This document shows positions 1-9,657 of a DNA stretch of 64,000 nt, piece after piece. The translations under genes and the position numbers were made by a program. Each line of letters starts with the position of its first letter. Position 1 is the stretch's first letter. Location: positions 4,588,001 to 4,652,000 of the forward strand of contig AP025576.1 of the NCBI GenBank assembly GCA_022845955.1. Direction: 5' to 3'. Below the pieces are notes generated by a model that was given only the letters and a program-made list of their open reading frames with translations, searched no databases and was not told the DNA's origin. The DNA is from Lachnospiraceae bacterium (GTDB lineage: Bacteria; Bacillota; Clostridia; Lachnospirales; Lachnospiraceae).

Positions 1-385
1 CGGTGGACAGCCATTCTTTCAAAATAGCCAATGCTTCCATTCCCCCCGTAATCCTGCCTCCCAGACATAAAATATTGGAATTATTATGGGCTCTGGTTAA
101 ATGCGCTACGGTGGGGGACGTGCACAGTGATGCCCGTACGCGGGGATAGCGGTTTGCCATAATACTCATGCCTACCCCGGTAGAACATAGCAGGATTCCC
201 CGTTCAATCCTTCCTTCCGATACTGCTGACGCAACCTTATCCGCATAATAGGGGTAACGGACTATTTCTTCAGAATCCGTGCCGCAGTCAAGACAGGGTA
301 TGGAATTATTCTTTAAATATAACAAAATTTCTTTTTTCAGTATATAACCGCCGTGATCGCCGGCAACCCAAATTGTCTGATCCAT
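1..385 (-). CDS. RpiB/LacA/LacB-family sugar-phosphate isomerase, C-terminus cut by window edge
   Basis: The 128 visible residues match the RpiB/LacAB family of aldose-ketose phosphate isomerases. The N-terminal GDHGG motif (residues 9-13), the CSTGVGMSIMANR stretch with the probable catalytic cysteine at 67, and HNN at 100-102 followed by ILCLGG are family hallmarks. The start is set by AGGGGG 7 bases upstream of the ATG. It follows the ADP-ribosylglycohydrolase-family gene by 9 bases and is probably the last or a late gene of the sugar operon that begins at 7046. The natural substrate (ribose-5-P, allose-6-P or galactose-6-P) cannot be decided from sequence. The last residues lie beyond position 1. 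Confidence 0.88.
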   Translation of the reverse strand, partial: MDQTIWVAGDHGGYILKKEILLYLKNNSIPCLDCGTDSEEIVRYPYYADKVASAVSEGRIERGILLCSTGVGMSIMANRYPRVRASLCTSPTVAHLTRAHNNSNILCLGGRITGGMEALAILKEWLST

Positions 386-394
386 TTTATCCCC

Positions 395-1381
395 CTAAAG
401 CATCGCTTCCAGCTGTCTGCAGTGTTCCTTTTCCTGTTCCAGGCGGGACAAAACCACGTCATAAAGCTGTCCGGCCAGGGTACTTTGATCGTTGCGGCTC
501 TGCAGTTTCTCAAACCAATCCTTCCGGATACTTTCCGCACCGGCAAATGCCCCCGCGAGAGCGCCTGCCATCGTTGCGATGGTATCCGCATCCCGGCCGA
601 AATGAACGGCATAGCTTATACTTTTCTCCGGTTCGCCGTCTGCCAGGTAAAACAAGGCCAATGCAGCGGGTACCGTTTCCCGGGAATCACAGGTTACCGT
701 CCTTAATTTATTCGTATAAAACCACTCTCTGAATATCCGGTAATCCTGACAGCTTCGGGCATAGCCTATGACTTCCTCAATACAGGTTTTCATCTGTCCC
801 CCGCTTTTAGGGTGAAGGAAAGAGGTGGCAGCTTCCAGCACAGCCTCCGTCCCCGTGTCTTTGCTCATTGCCTGGGCAACGGCCGCTGCCATAGCACAGG
901 CGGCATCCCGGCAGAAGGTGGTCTCCCCTGCATGGAGCAGCCCTGCCACATCATAGGTTTCCATGGCCGCCCTCTCCGGATTCCCTGCATTGATGATTCC
1001 CATGGGGGAGATAGCCATGGCGGAACTGCTGCTTTGCATGTTTCCCATACCGGCATACACAGGCAGAACCAGTCCTTCCTTCACCCTCTCCAGCATATTG
1101 CGTACAGGAATAAAGAAAAGATGGACATATTTTTCTTCCAGTTTAAGAAAAGAGTCCGCAAATTCATCCGCGGTGATTCTCCCCTTGTTTGCGGTAATGG
1201 CATCACACAGAATCCGTTTTATGGCCGAGTCATCCGTCCCTTCTCCCTCGAAGTCGGAAATAAGACCATATTTTGCCTCGATATCCTGATAAGTGAGATT
1301 TTCCACCGGTGCCCCCATGGCATCCCCGATGATGCCTCCCGCCAGACACCCCAATATTTTAGAATACAATAAATTATCCAT
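395..1381 (-). CDS. ADP-ribosylglycohydrolase (DraG/ARH) family protein
   Basis: A 328-residue protein of the DraG/ARH fold, which hydrolyses N- or O-ribosyl bonds using two metal ions. Visible motifs are GDAMGAPVE (19-27), GTDDSA (48-53, metal-binding T-D-D) and the C-terminal GRDADTIATMAG, which corresponds to the family's GGDADT metal motif with the second glycine changed to arginine. The ATG has AAGGGG in front. It lies 3 bases downstream of a Gfo/Idh oxidoreductase in a sugar-import operon and is followed by an RpiB-type isomerase. Inference: it more likely cleaves an imported ribosyl or N-glycosyl compound than removes ADP-ribose from protein. The exact substrate is unknown. Confidence 0.85.
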   Translation of the reverse strand: MDNLLYSKILGCLAGGIIGDAMGAPVENLTYQDIEAKYGLISDFEGEGTDDSAIKRILCDAITANKGRITADEFADSFLKLEEKYVHLFFIPVRNMLERVKEGLVLPVYAGMGNMQSSSSAMAISPMGIINAGNPERAAMETYDVAGLLHAGETTFCRDAACAMAAAVAQAMSKDTGTEAVLEAATSFLHPKSGGQMKTCIEEVIGYARSCQDYRIFREWFYTNKLRTVTCDSRETVPAALALFYLADGEPEKSISYAVHFGRDADTIATMAGALAGAFAGAESIRKDWFEKLQSRNDQSTLAGQLYDVVLSRLEQEKEHCRQLEAML

Positions 1382-1384
1382 TTG

Positions 1385-2422
1385 TTACCCCTTTTCTATT
1401 TCCACACTCCGGCCCTGTGAACACAGGGCCGCTTCATAAACCTTCATCACTTCCAAAGCGAACGCCAATGACGTAAAACCGGCATCTTCCCCTGTCATCA
1501 CCGCACGGCAGAACAGTTCCAGCTCCGGGACGATTCCCTGGAGATACAGAGCCTTATTCTCCAGCGTAGCCAGACAATTCTGCGGTCTCCACATCACGGC
1601 CCCGCATGCCTCGCCGGGAGGCGCAAAATTGTCGGTATCGGCGTAGGAAAAGGGGATCCCCCTGTTCAGGATTACCGTGTCCGTATTGTCAATCATAAGG
1701 TTCCACCCGGGAGCGAACAACTGGTATTGTTCCAGCGGCTGCGGGCCGTCCGCAAGGAAAAGTGTGCCAACGACGCCGTTTTCAAATTCCAGTATGACGG
1801 ATCCTTGTCCCTGCTGCCCGCAGCAGGAGGTTACCCGGCGCACCTTTCCCCCTACCGACAAAAGGAAAGAAAGCGGATGGCATCCGTTTCCCAGCCAATT
1901 GGTAACTTCCCGTTTTTCAAGCACTTCTCTTCCGTTTGCCGGCATTGCCATGGGATATACGGCCAGCATGCTTTTCAGTCCGCCGTACTTGGGGGACGCG
2001 GCAATTTCCCTGGCTTTCACCGCAGCCGGCATATACGCTTTTTTAAATCCTACAGAAACTACACAGTCCTTTCCGGCCGCAAGCAGCTGCCGTACCTCTT
2101 CTGAAGACATGGCCGGGGGTTTCTCCAGAAACACATGGATTCCCCGCTCCAGCGCTTCTTTGGCAAGCGCGGGATGCATTTCGGGGGACACGCTGATAAT
2201 CACGGCATCCAGCGTTTCCTTTTCATACATTTCCGTTGTGCTTGTATAACAACTGCAATGGTATTCCTCTTGTGTTCTCCTGAGCTTTTCTTCTCCCCGG
2301 CTGCATATCGCCGTCAATGTTACAGGCAGATAGTGCAGCGCCGGCAAAAGATTCCGATAGGCATGGGATCCCGCCCCGATAAGGCCTACTCTGAGCTTTT
2401 TATCAAATTCACGCTGATACAT
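1385..2422 (-). CDS. Gfo/Idh/MocA-family NAD(P)-dependent oxidoreductase (second of pair)
   Basis: A 345-residue cytosolic dehydrogenase. The Rossmann motif GLIGAGSHAYRN is at about 13-24 and the family EKPP motif is near 99, where the lysine is a conserved active-site residue. The C-terminal alpha/beta domain is of normal length. The start is supported by GGAGG 8 bases before the ATG, so the gene really does overlap the end of the upstream Gfo gene by 37 bases, implying translational coupling. Proteins of this family oxidise or epimerise sugars, inositols and glycosides. Two dissimilar copies in one operon suggest sequential redox steps on the imported sugar (inference). Confidence 0.87.
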   Translation of the reverse strand: MYQREFDKKLRVGLIGAGSHAYRNLLPALHYLPVTLTAICSRGEEKLRRTQEEYHCSCYTSTTEMYEKETLDAVIISVSPEMHPALAKEALERGIHVFLEKPPAMSSEEVRQLLAAGKDCVVSVGFKKAYMPAAVKAREIAASPKYGGLKSMLAVYPMAMPANGREVLEKREVTNWLGNGCHPLSFLLSVGGKVRRVTSCCGQQGQGSVILEFENGVVGTLFLADGPQPLEQYQLFAPGWNLMIDNTDTVILNRGIPFSYADTDNFAPPGEACGAVMWRPQNCLATLENKALYLQGIVPELELFCRAVMTGEDAGFTSLAFALEVMKVYEAALCSQGRSVEIEKG

Positions 2423-3477
2423 GGATTTTCCTCCAGAATGATTTCCCGGCCCTGTCCGGCCGATTGATATGCCGCATCGATCACAGCGGTTACATACAGG
2501 GCATCTTCTCCCGTAATCAGGGGCTTTCTTCCTTCCCTCAGCGCTTCTACAAAATCTGCGATCATGTTTTCCGGATAAGACGACTGATAGGACGCGGGAG
2601 AAAATTGATCCGAGATATCAATCCATTCCTCCTCCGGGAAGCGGCAGTATCCCATGCTGCAGGTTTCCTTCCCGTTTTCCTCCGCACAATAGGCGCCGGC
2701 CTTTGTCCCCAGCAATTGGTACGATATCCGTTCCTTGTAGGAGGGCAGGTTACATTCATAGCTGCATTCTATCGTTACCGTGGAGCCGTTTTTCAGCCGA
2801 AGCAGCAGCATACAGTAGTCATCCACCTCCAGGCCGGTCAACCGGGAGCATACATTCGCAGATATGGATCTCACCGCGGGATATCCCAATACAGAGAGAA
2901 CCGCATCGATCATATGGGAACCACGGCCGATGAGAATGCCTCCCCCCGCCTTGGATTTTTCGGTCCGCCATGCGGAGTCTTCGGAGAACATAAAGGGTGT
3001 ATACCGTGCCATCCATTTCACATGAGCGGCATAAATATCTCCCAGCACCTCTTTGTTTACCGCATCCTTCAGAAGCTTGACAAGGGAAGATTGTCTCCGG
3101 TTATAGTGGCAGGAAAGAATAAGTCCCCTTTCTGCCGCGGTTTCCACCATCTCCTTTGCTTCTTTGGCGTTCATTGCCAGGGGTTTTTCACAGAACACAT
3201 GTTTTCCTGCCTGCAGGGCATCCATTGTCATCCTGTAATGCAGGAAATGCGGGGTTGCGATGAAAACCGCATCGATTTTCTCATCCTCCAGCATTTTTTT
3301 ATAGTCGGTAAAGCGGAGCGGGATTCGGTGTTTATCGGCAGCACGGTTAAGCACTTCTTCTTTTGTATCACATACGGCACGGACCGTCACATAAGGCAGC
3401 GCCGATAGGACTGCAAAATAGGTTCCTCCGTATCCCTGCAGTCCGATAATTCCTACCTGAATTTGCTTTTCAGACAT
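2386..3477 (-). CDS. Gfo/Idh/MocA-family NAD(P)-dependent oxidoreductase (first of pair)
   Basis: This is a dehydrogenase of about 363 residues, starting MSEKQIQVGIIGLQGYGG, with the Rossmann glycine motif near residues 9-16 and EKPLAMN containing the conserved family lysine near 97. An upstream in-frame ATG at 3495 exists, but the GGAAGG ribosome site overlaps that codon and is correctly spaced for the ATG at 3477. It lies about 100 bases downstream of the solute-binding protein gene. Together with the overlapping second Gfo gene, it probably performs oxidation or epimerisation of the imported sugar. Substrate not identifiable from sequence. Confidence 0.87.
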   Translation of the reverse strand: MSEKQIQVGIIGLQGYGGTYFAVLSALPYVTVRAVCDTKEEVLNRAADKHRIPLRFTDYKKMLEDEKIDAVFIATPHFLHYRMTMDALQAGKHVFCEKPLAMNAKEAKEMVETAAERGLILSCHYNRRQSSLVKLLKDAVNKEVLGDIYAAHVKWMARYTPFMFSEDSAWRTEKSKAGGGILIGRGSHMIDAVLSVLGYPAVRSISANVCSRLTGLEVDDYCMLLLRLKNGSTVTIECSYECNLPSYKERISYQLLGTKAGAYCAEENGKETCSMGYCRFPEEEWIDISDQFSPASYQSSYPENMIADFVEALREGRKPLITGEDALYVTAVIDAAYQSAGQGREIILEENPCISVNLIKSSE

Positions 3478-3577
3478 TTTTATTCCTTCCTTCATCTTTA
3501 TGGGAAATGCCGTTATTTACCACTGCTTAACCCGCACGGCGTCAAACGGCATTTCCTTATAAATATGATTTATCTCT

Positions 3578-5161
3578 TTATTTTCCCAGCTGCTCCTCGA
3601 TTTGCTGATTAGCCAGGGATAGAACCTTCTGCATACCTGCATCATCGTACATTTTTAGCAGTTCCTCCAGCTTTGCATCCGTATCATCCACCACGCCCCA
3701 CATCAGAGGACGTTCGTATTGAAGGAACATATTATTGATCGCCGCCAGTTCCGCATTTACTTCATCCATGTTAAAGGTTATTTTGTTTAACGGGCTGGTA
3801 TAGGATCTTGCGGTATAATCCTCTTTTTTACTGACTATAACATCCCATTCATCTTCCTTTATCTTGTTAAACTTGGAATTGCGGATTCCCATGGCAAGAT
3901 TGTCCATCTGGATTTCCTGCATATTCACGTCTTTAGGTGTACCGATTGTACCGTCCTCATTCCGGGTATAGGTAACCCCTTCCAATCCATAATTGATTAA
4001 GTCATATAATTCTTCATCCTGATAACACAGTTCCATAAACATCAGGGCGCGTTCGGGATTTTTAGAGTTACGTCCAATTGCCATGCCATTGGAGATATAG
4101 GCTGTTTTTTCCACCTTGGAATCGCCTTCAAAATCCACATATTCCAGTTCCCATTCCGGATTATCCTGAAGGACCGCTTTCCTCTTATCGGAAGCGTTAT
4201 TGAGATTTACAAACATAAGGGATGACTGCCCTGCCTTAAAATAATCCTCGCTTGTGGTTTTAGAGGAAAGGATATCATTGGCGATATAACCGCTGTCATA
4301 CCAGCTTTTCGTTCTTCTGTAGAAGTCCTGAGCACTTTCCAGATAGGCACGGCTTGTCAGTTTTGCCGGGGAATCAACAGGCGCCACCAGACCGTCCAGG
4401 GTTACCGCATAGGTAAGGACATAATCCTGCGGGAATACGACGGCTGCGGTATTCAGCCCTTCATTGGCAGTCCCTTTAATCGGGGTCATTCCGGGTTCGT
4501 TTTCCTTGATGGCTGCAAAGTACGCTTCCAGATCTTCAAGGCTTTTTATTTCATTCACCCCATATTTTTTCCGTAAATCCCCCCGGATCAGATAGCCGTG
4601 GGATTCAAATTCGTCCGATACACAGGGAACCATATATATCTTCCCGTCCAGCTTGGCTTCCTCCCACGCATCCGCCGGATACTCCGCATAGGTTTCGGGC
4701 ATATAGGTTTTGAGCATATCCTCCGTCAGTTCACAAAAAGCGCCTTTCGGACCTTCTGTTTTGTAATAACACCAGCTTGAAGTATAGGTGAGATCATAAT
4801 CCTCCCCCGACGCCAGGATTGCAGGAAGCTTGGTGGTATAATCCCCCCAGGAAAGCATGGTCACCTCAATCGTTGCATTGATTTTTTCCTTAGTAATTTC
4901 GTTGATCCTCTGATAGAGTTCCTCCTGATGGACATCCCCGCTATTACCAACCGCATAAATGCGAAGCGTAACCTCCTCTGAAGTATCCACGGCCCCCGCA
5001 CCGGCTGTTTCGGGACTTTCCCCGCTCACGCCCGTTTCCGCGGCCGGACTCTCCTGCTTTACGGAAGCGCTTTCCCCCGTATTCTCCGTTCCCTGACATG
5101 CCCCTGCCGACAGGATCATGCATGCCGCCAGCAATACAGCCATAATTCTTTTTGCTTTCAT
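3578..5161 (-). CDS. Extracellular sugar-binding lipoprotein of CUT1/LplA-type ABC transporter
   Basis: A 527-residue lipoprotein. It has a basic N-terminus, a hydrophobic core and the lipobox LSAGAC with the modified cysteine at 22, followed by a low-complexity Ser/Glu/Ala/Gly linker (about 25-60). The mature part is a large periplasmic-binding-protein fold similar in size to LplA and other large CUT1 receptors. AGGAGG precedes the ATG. It is encoded directly after the LplB- and LplC-type permeases, so these three form the importer; no ATPase is encoded here, as usual for this class, which shares an MsmX-like ATPase. Ligand unknown; probably an oligosaccharide. Confidence 0.9.
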   Translation of the reverse strand: MKAKRIMAVLLAACMILSAGACQGTENTGESASVKQESPAAETGVSGESPETAGAGAVDTSEEVTLRIYAVGNSGDVHQEELYQRINEITKEKINATIEVTMLSWGDYTTKLPAILASGEDYDLTYTSSWCYYKTEGPKGAFCELTEDMLKTYMPETYAEYPADAWEEAKLDGKIYMVPCVSDEFESHGYLIRGDLRKKYGVNEIKSLEDLEAYFAAIKENEPGMTPIKGTANEGLNTAAVVFPQDYVLTYAVTLDGLVAPVDSPAKLTSRAYLESAQDFYRRTKSWYDSGYIANDILSSKTTSEDYFKAGQSSLMFVNLNNASDKRKAVLQDNPEWELEYVDFEGDSKVEKTAYISNGMAIGRNSKNPERALMFMELCYQDEELYDLINYGLEGVTYTRNEDGTIGTPKDVNMQEIQMDNLAMGIRNSKFNKIKEDEWDVIVSKKEDYTARSYTSPLNKITFNMDEVNAELAAINNMFLQYERPLMWGVVDDTDAKLEELLKMYDDAGMQKVLSLANQQIEEQLGK

Positions 5162-5216
5162 ATCTTCCTCCTTCTTATTCCGAGAATAAAATGTATGCTG
5201 AATTGATTTCTCAAAA

Positions 5217-6107
5217 CTAGCCTTTCACAGCGCCAACCGTCAGCCCCTTTACGAAATACTTCTGTACAAAGGGGTATAAAAGGACAATTGGTCCGGTAGC
5301 CACTACCGCCATAGCCATTTTAAAGCTTTCCGTAGGCATCTCATAGGACGGGACATTGGCAATAGCCGCCGCCTTTTTTATGCCGTCCATGCTCGTCTGC
5401 ATATTATAAAGCAGATACTGCAGGGGATATAATTTGGGGCTGTTTATGTAAAGCATCGCCTGATACCAGTTATTCCAATACATCAGGGCGATAAACAGGC
5501 CTATTGTAGCCAGTCCGGCTTTGGACAGAGGCAGGTAAAATTTATAAAACACCTGGAATTCCCCCGCACCGTCAATGGTTGCCGCCTCTGCAATTTCCTC
5601 CGGGATCCCTTTCATAAAATTCCTCATAAGCAGAATATTCCAGGAGCTTAACATCAGCGGCAATATCAAAACCCAGATATTATCTTTCAGATGCAGGTAT
5701 TCCGTTGTCCATATGTAACCGGGTATCATTCCGCCGCTGAACAGCGTGGTAAAATAGATAAAAAAGGACATATGGTTCCGGTACCGGCAGGTAGTCCTCG
5801 AAAGGACATACGCCATCATAGTAGTGAGAAACAGGCCCAGCGCCGTCCCTGCAGCCGTTACAAAAATACTCACACCATAGGCCTGGATTATGGTCTGCGG
5901 TACACGGAATACCAGATTATAAGCACTGGTGCTAAACTCCTCCGGCCAAAAGCTGAAGCCGTGGGCAATGATTTCGGATTCCGTCATAAAGGAGGCAACC
6001 ACTATCAGATAAAACGGGACGATGCATATCAATGCCGCAAAGGTCACTACGATTACCGCTGCCGTCCTGATAATAATTTTTGATAAATCTCTTTGCTTTC
6101 TTTTCAT
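5217..6107 (-). CDS. CUT1 ABC transporter permease, LplC/YtcP type
   Basis: A 296-residue integral membrane protein with about six transmembrane segments. The first is at about 12-38 and the cytoplasmic EAA loop reads EAATIDGAGE at 174-183 followed by YLPLSKAG. The C-terminus KYFVKGLTVGAVKG is typical of LplC/YtcP proteins. GGGGG precedes the ATG. It lies 12 bases after the LplB-type permease and about 55 bases before the binding-protein gene. The pair forms the membrane channel of the importer. Confidence 0.92.
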   Translation of the reverse strand: MKRKQRDLSKIIIRTAAVIVVTFAALICIVPFYLIVVASFMTESEIIAHGFSFWPEEFSTSAYNLVFRVPQTIIQAYGVSIFVTAAGTALGLFLTTMMAYVLSRTTCRYRNHMSFFIYFTTLFSGGMIPGYIWTTEYLHLKDNIWVLILPLMLSSWNILLMRNFMKGIPEEIAEAATIDGAGEFQVFYKFYLPLSKAGLATIGLFIALMYWNNWYQAMLYINSPKLYPLQYLLYNMQTSMDGIKKAAAIANVPSYEMPTESFKMAMAVVATGPIVLLYPFVQKYFVKGLTVGAVKG

Positions 6108-6119
6108 TACAATCCCCCT

Positions 6120-7046
6120 TCAGAACAACGCATATTCCGGATTAATCCGCTTGACAATTCCATTTACCAGCATAATAAACACCAGGCCGAACAGGGACTG
6201 GTAAAACCCTGCCGCACTTCCCAGGCCCACATCAAAGCTTTGCGTCAGGCTGCGGAATACATACGTGTCAATTATATCTGTGGCATTATACAGTACCCCA
6301 TTGGAGCCGATAACCTGATAGAACAGTTCGAACTGCCCCTTCATGATTTTGCCCACGGCAAACAGAGTGATAATAATAATTGTCGGTTTCAGCAGCGGCA
6401 GCGATATATACCGGATTTCCTGCCAGTGATTCGCCCCGTCTATTTTAGCGGATTCATAATATTCGGCGCTGATCCCTGTAATGGCCGCCATATACACTAC
6501 CACACCATACCCCAGCCCTTTCCATTGCTCCAGGAACACCAGGACATATTTCCAGATACCCGGCGTGGTATAGGCCGAAAACTTTTCAAGCCCCAGCATG
6601 GAGCGCAGATTATTCAGCAGGCCCGTATCAAAGCTGAATATATTATAAACAAGCACTCCCAATACCACATAGGAAATAAAGTAAGGCAGGAACATAAAGG
6701 ATTGGGTTATCTTCCGATATAGCTTGGAATGGATTTCATTCAGCAGCAATGCCACCCCCACCTGTGTTACCACTCCTAATATCAGGAATGCCAGATTATA
6801 AAGTATGGTATTTACGGTAATCCGCGTCAGGGTACCCGACTGGAAAAGAAACTTAAAATTGGATAATCCCACCCATGGACTGTGAAGAATGCCGTCATTA
6901 TAGTTGTACCTTTTAAAAGCAAGCACCACCCCCAGCATCGGGATATAGCTGAAAACCACAAAATAAAGCAACGTAGGCAGAGCCATAAGATACATGGTCT
7001 TATGTTTATTTATTTCCCTGCCAAAAGGATATTTTTTCTTTATCAT
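6120..7046 (-). CDS. CUT1 ABC transporter permease, LplB type; first gene of operon
   Basis: A permease of about 308 residues with six predicted transmembrane segments, starting MIKKKYPFGREINKHKTM. The frame is open further upstream to 7184, but the AGGAGG sequence 8 bases before the ATG at 7046 fixes the start. The EAA loop reads ESAKIDGANHWQEI followed by ISLPLLKP, and the C-terminus NPEYALF is common in LplB-type proteins. It is the first gene of the operon running to at least position 1. The stretch between 7047 and 7253 must hold its promoter; I found no consensus -35/-10 pair there. Confidence 0.9.
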   Translation of the reverse strand: MIKKKYPFGREINKHKTMYLMALPTLLYFVVFSYIPMLGVVLAFKRYNYNDGILHSPWVGLSNFKFLFQSGTLTRITVNTILYNLAFLILGVVTQVGVALLLNEIHSKLYRKITQSFMFLPYFISYVVLGVLVYNIFSFDTGLLNNLRSMLGLEKFSAYTTPGIWKYVLVFLEQWKGLGYGVVVYMAAITGISAEYYESAKIDGANHWQEIRYISLPLLKPTIIIITLFAVGKIMKGQFELFYQVIGSNGVLYNATDIIDTYVFRSLTQSFDVGLGSAAGFYQSLFGLVFIMLVNGIVKRINPEYALF

Positions 7047-7253
7047 AAACCCTTCCTCCTGAAATTTTACCTGCCGACAAAAAGCTTTCCATTCCTGTCC
7101 GCCTTCTTTTTGTATCCTCACTCTAGCACATCCCCTGGGCACGATATAGTCAAAAAAGCCGTTAATCCTGCTATTATCGAGCATTTAAACTACTAAATAT
7201 ACCGCCATTATCCCCATATCCGGATTTCTGACCGGTAATTAATCCTTATAAAA

Positions 7254-7287
7254 GCAAAAAAAGAGCGGCCTGCACACTCCAGACCGC
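7254..7287 (-). terminator. Intrinsic terminator of the membrane AraC gene
   Basis: Read on the minus strand, GCGGTCT (7287-7281) pairs with AGGCCGC (7271-7265), with one G-U pair, and is followed by TCTTTTTTTGC. It lies just past the stop of the 7294-9540 gene and separates it from the transporter operon downstream. Confidence 0.75.
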
Positions 7288-7293
7288 CTGCTT

Positions 7294-9540
7294 TTACTGC
7301 CCTCTGCCCTCTTCCGTTATCCTCCACTGATTGGGCGTAACACCATGAGCCTTCTTAAACACATAATAAAAATAGGAGTTATTAACAAATCCTACCTGTG
7401 TTGCTATGGTATTAATCGATACCTGGCTGTTTTGCAGAAGCTCCTCCGCTTTTTGCAGCCGGACCGACATAATATATTCGGAAACGGATTTCCCTTCCGT
7501 CTTTTTAAAAAGACGTCCCAGATAACCGATGGATAATCCCACCTTTTCCGCCACCAGATTGATGGAAAGATTATCCTCTCTGTAATTTTCCCCGATGTAA
7601 TCCTTTATTTCCCGGATTAACAACTCATACTTGCATTTATTCTTTTCTTCCTGCACATTTACCAGCTCATCAAACACGGATAATACAATTTGCTGTGTCT
7701 CGTCCATTGTCTCCGAATCCATAATTTCCTGAATAATTTCTTCCATGTTAAAATTCTCTGCTGCTGCCGGTACGGAGCTGTCGATCACCGTATTATTCAC
7801 CTGAATCAATAAGTTAATCACCATCAGTTTACTTTCATAAGGGGATTCCGTCCCCAGATAATTCAAATATTGCTGCAGACTTGTTTTCACATCCTCTCCC
7901 CTGCCTTTGCTTAATGCGTTTATGATATCTCCGCCCAGGATCTTGCGTTCCGCCGGTTCCGGTCCCTTTTTCTTTTCAGGAAGCATCTCCGGGAACAAAA
8001 GGGTATGGTGTCCCACAATATAACGATATTGGATCAGTTCCATCACTTCATCATACAGTCCCGGGATTTCTTCATAGCCATAGCCAATCTGGCTTACCGC
8101 CGCACTGAAGCCGGGCATATTCTCACCGGATAAATAGGTATTAATCTGATTAAAAACCAAAGTAAGATTTCCCGAAAAACTCATGATATCCGTGTGTTCC
8201 GACGCATTGCACAGCACGGCAATCTGGTTTTGTGCAAGGATACCCGCATCGCACGGGCAGATTTGCCGGAATTGTTGCTCGACGGCATCCAGAGCCTGGC
8301 CGAGCATCCGGTTTCTTTCATCCATATTATAGGCTTTGCAAAAAGCGCGGAAGCGATCCACTTCAAACAATACAAGATAAAAACCGGCATCTGCTCTGGT
8401 ATTCATTCCGTATCCGGCGAATTTAGCGGCCATTTTTTCCTTTACGCCGTTTTCCTTCCCCTGCATAAGGCCCCGGATAAATTCCGCCCGCCTTGCCAGC
8501 ATATGATCCCTGTTTTCCGCTTCCAGTTTTTTAATATTCCGTGATATCCTGCCGTAATTATCCGCCAGTCTTTTGGACAGGATCCCCATAATAAACATGC
8601 CTGCGGTGAAAATAACGGCACTTAAACCCACAGTAAATGCCAGAATCGGCTGCAGCTGCTTCTTTATATGAGAATAGGCTCTGATGCCGATAAATATCCA
8701 GTCCAGATTGGCATACCGGTAATAAGTAATGAGATAATTCTCCCCTTCTATCCGCCGGATAATGTTTCCTTTTGCGTCCGGCCATTCCATGATTTCACCG
8801 ATAAAAGCCTGATCCGGCATTTTTTCCCCGAAAGGGCTTCCGCCGGAATCCAATATCAGGCTTCCGTCATCATCTATCACCATAATACGGCTGTTTTCCG
8901 GATCCGGCTCCGTAGTTTTAGTATGTATTTTCTTTTCCAGCCAATCTATCGGCACATTGATAATTATAATTCCGTCTATCGATTTTGTCTGAATGAAGTA
9001 ATCATACAGGAAATAAGTCAGGACAGGGATTTCTTTTCCGTTTGCCATGGTGATCTTTCTGGCAACCGGCGTATAGGTTCCGAAGGAATTAATATCTTCC
9101 ATGTAGGAAAAAATATCCTGGTCAAAAAAATTGGAGTAGGTAGCCAGACTGTTTATCTGGTCGGAGGAGATATGTATTTCTTTCGCTTTCTTATTCACAA
9201 TATAGATAGAATGGATTAAATCCGAGGATATCCGGATTGTGTCAAATTGTGTCTGTGCTTCTATCAATTCATAGATATCCAGTTCTTTTTCATAGCACAT
9301 CTTCATCACAATGCGGTTTAACCGAATGGAATTATTCAGACTTTTTATATTTTCCGTCAGATAGAGCAGATTATTGCTTTTCTGCTCCAGGACATCACTT
9401 TCCACATCACACAGAACGCCGGAATAGGTTTTTACAAAATAGCTGTACATGGATCCCTGAAACAACAGCGTAATAAAAACCACCACCACCGAGAATGGTA
9501 TCATAATTTTAATCAGATATCGTTTCCCCGTTTCCTTCAT
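7294..9540 (-). CDS. Membrane-anchored AraC-family transcriptional regulator with extracellular sensor domain
   Basis: A 748-residue regulator. A transmembrane helix at about 11-31 is followed by an extracellular, probably Cache-like, sensor region of about 260 residues, a second transmembrane helix at about 295-318, a cytoplasmic linker, and a C-terminal AraC double helix-turn-helix (about 640-742) containing SINTIATQVGFVNNSYFYYVF. These one-component proteins sense extracytoplasmic ligands and activate adjacent sugar-uptake operons. The next operon downstream on the same strand encodes the LplB/LplC/binding-protein importer, its likely target. A TATAAT-like -10 is visible at 9584-9579 with only a poor -35. 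Confidence 0.88.
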   Translation of the reverse strand: MKETGKRYLIKIMIPFSVVVVFITLLFQGSMYSYFVKTYSGVLCDVESDVLEQKSNNLLYLTENIKSLNNSIRLNRIVMKMCYEKELDIYELIEAQTQFDTIRISSDLIHSIYIVNKKAKEIHISSDQINSLATYSNFFDQDIFSYMEDINSFGTYTPVARKITMANGKEIPVLTYFLYDYFIQTKSIDGIIIINVPIDWLEKKIHTKTTEPDPENSRIMVIDDDGSLILDSGGSPFGEKMPDQAFIGEIMEWPDAKGNIIRRIEGENYLITYYRYANLDWIFIGIRAYSHIKKQLQPILAFTVGLSAVIFTAGMFIMGILSKRLADNYGRISRNIKKLEAENRDHMLARRAEFIRGLMQGKENGVKEKMAAKFAGYGMNTRADAGFYLVLFEVDRFRAFCKAYNMDERNRMLGQALDAVEQQFRQICPCDAGILAQNQIAVLCNASEHTDIMSFSGNLTLVFNQINTYLSGENMPGFSAAVSQIGYGYEEIPGLYDEVMELIQYRYIVGHHTLLFPEMLPEKKKGPEPAERKILGGDIINALSKGRGEDVKTSLQQYLNYLGTESPYESKLMVINLLIQVNNTVIDSSVPAAAENFNMEEIIQEIMDSETMDETQQIVLSVFDELVNVQEEKNKCKYELLIREIKDYIGENYREDNLSINLVAEKVGLSIGYLGRLFKKTEGKSVSEYIMSVRLQKAEELLQNSQVSINTIATQVGFVNNSYFYYVFKKAHGVTPNQWRITEEGRGQ

Positions 9541-9657
9541 CTCTTTTTCTCCCCCCGTACAGTCAATCGATACCCTACATTATAATAGTAATAAGGGGCT
9601 TTGGGTAATACAAAAAATGTCCTTTTTCCCCACAGCAGAATATCTTACTATAACAAA

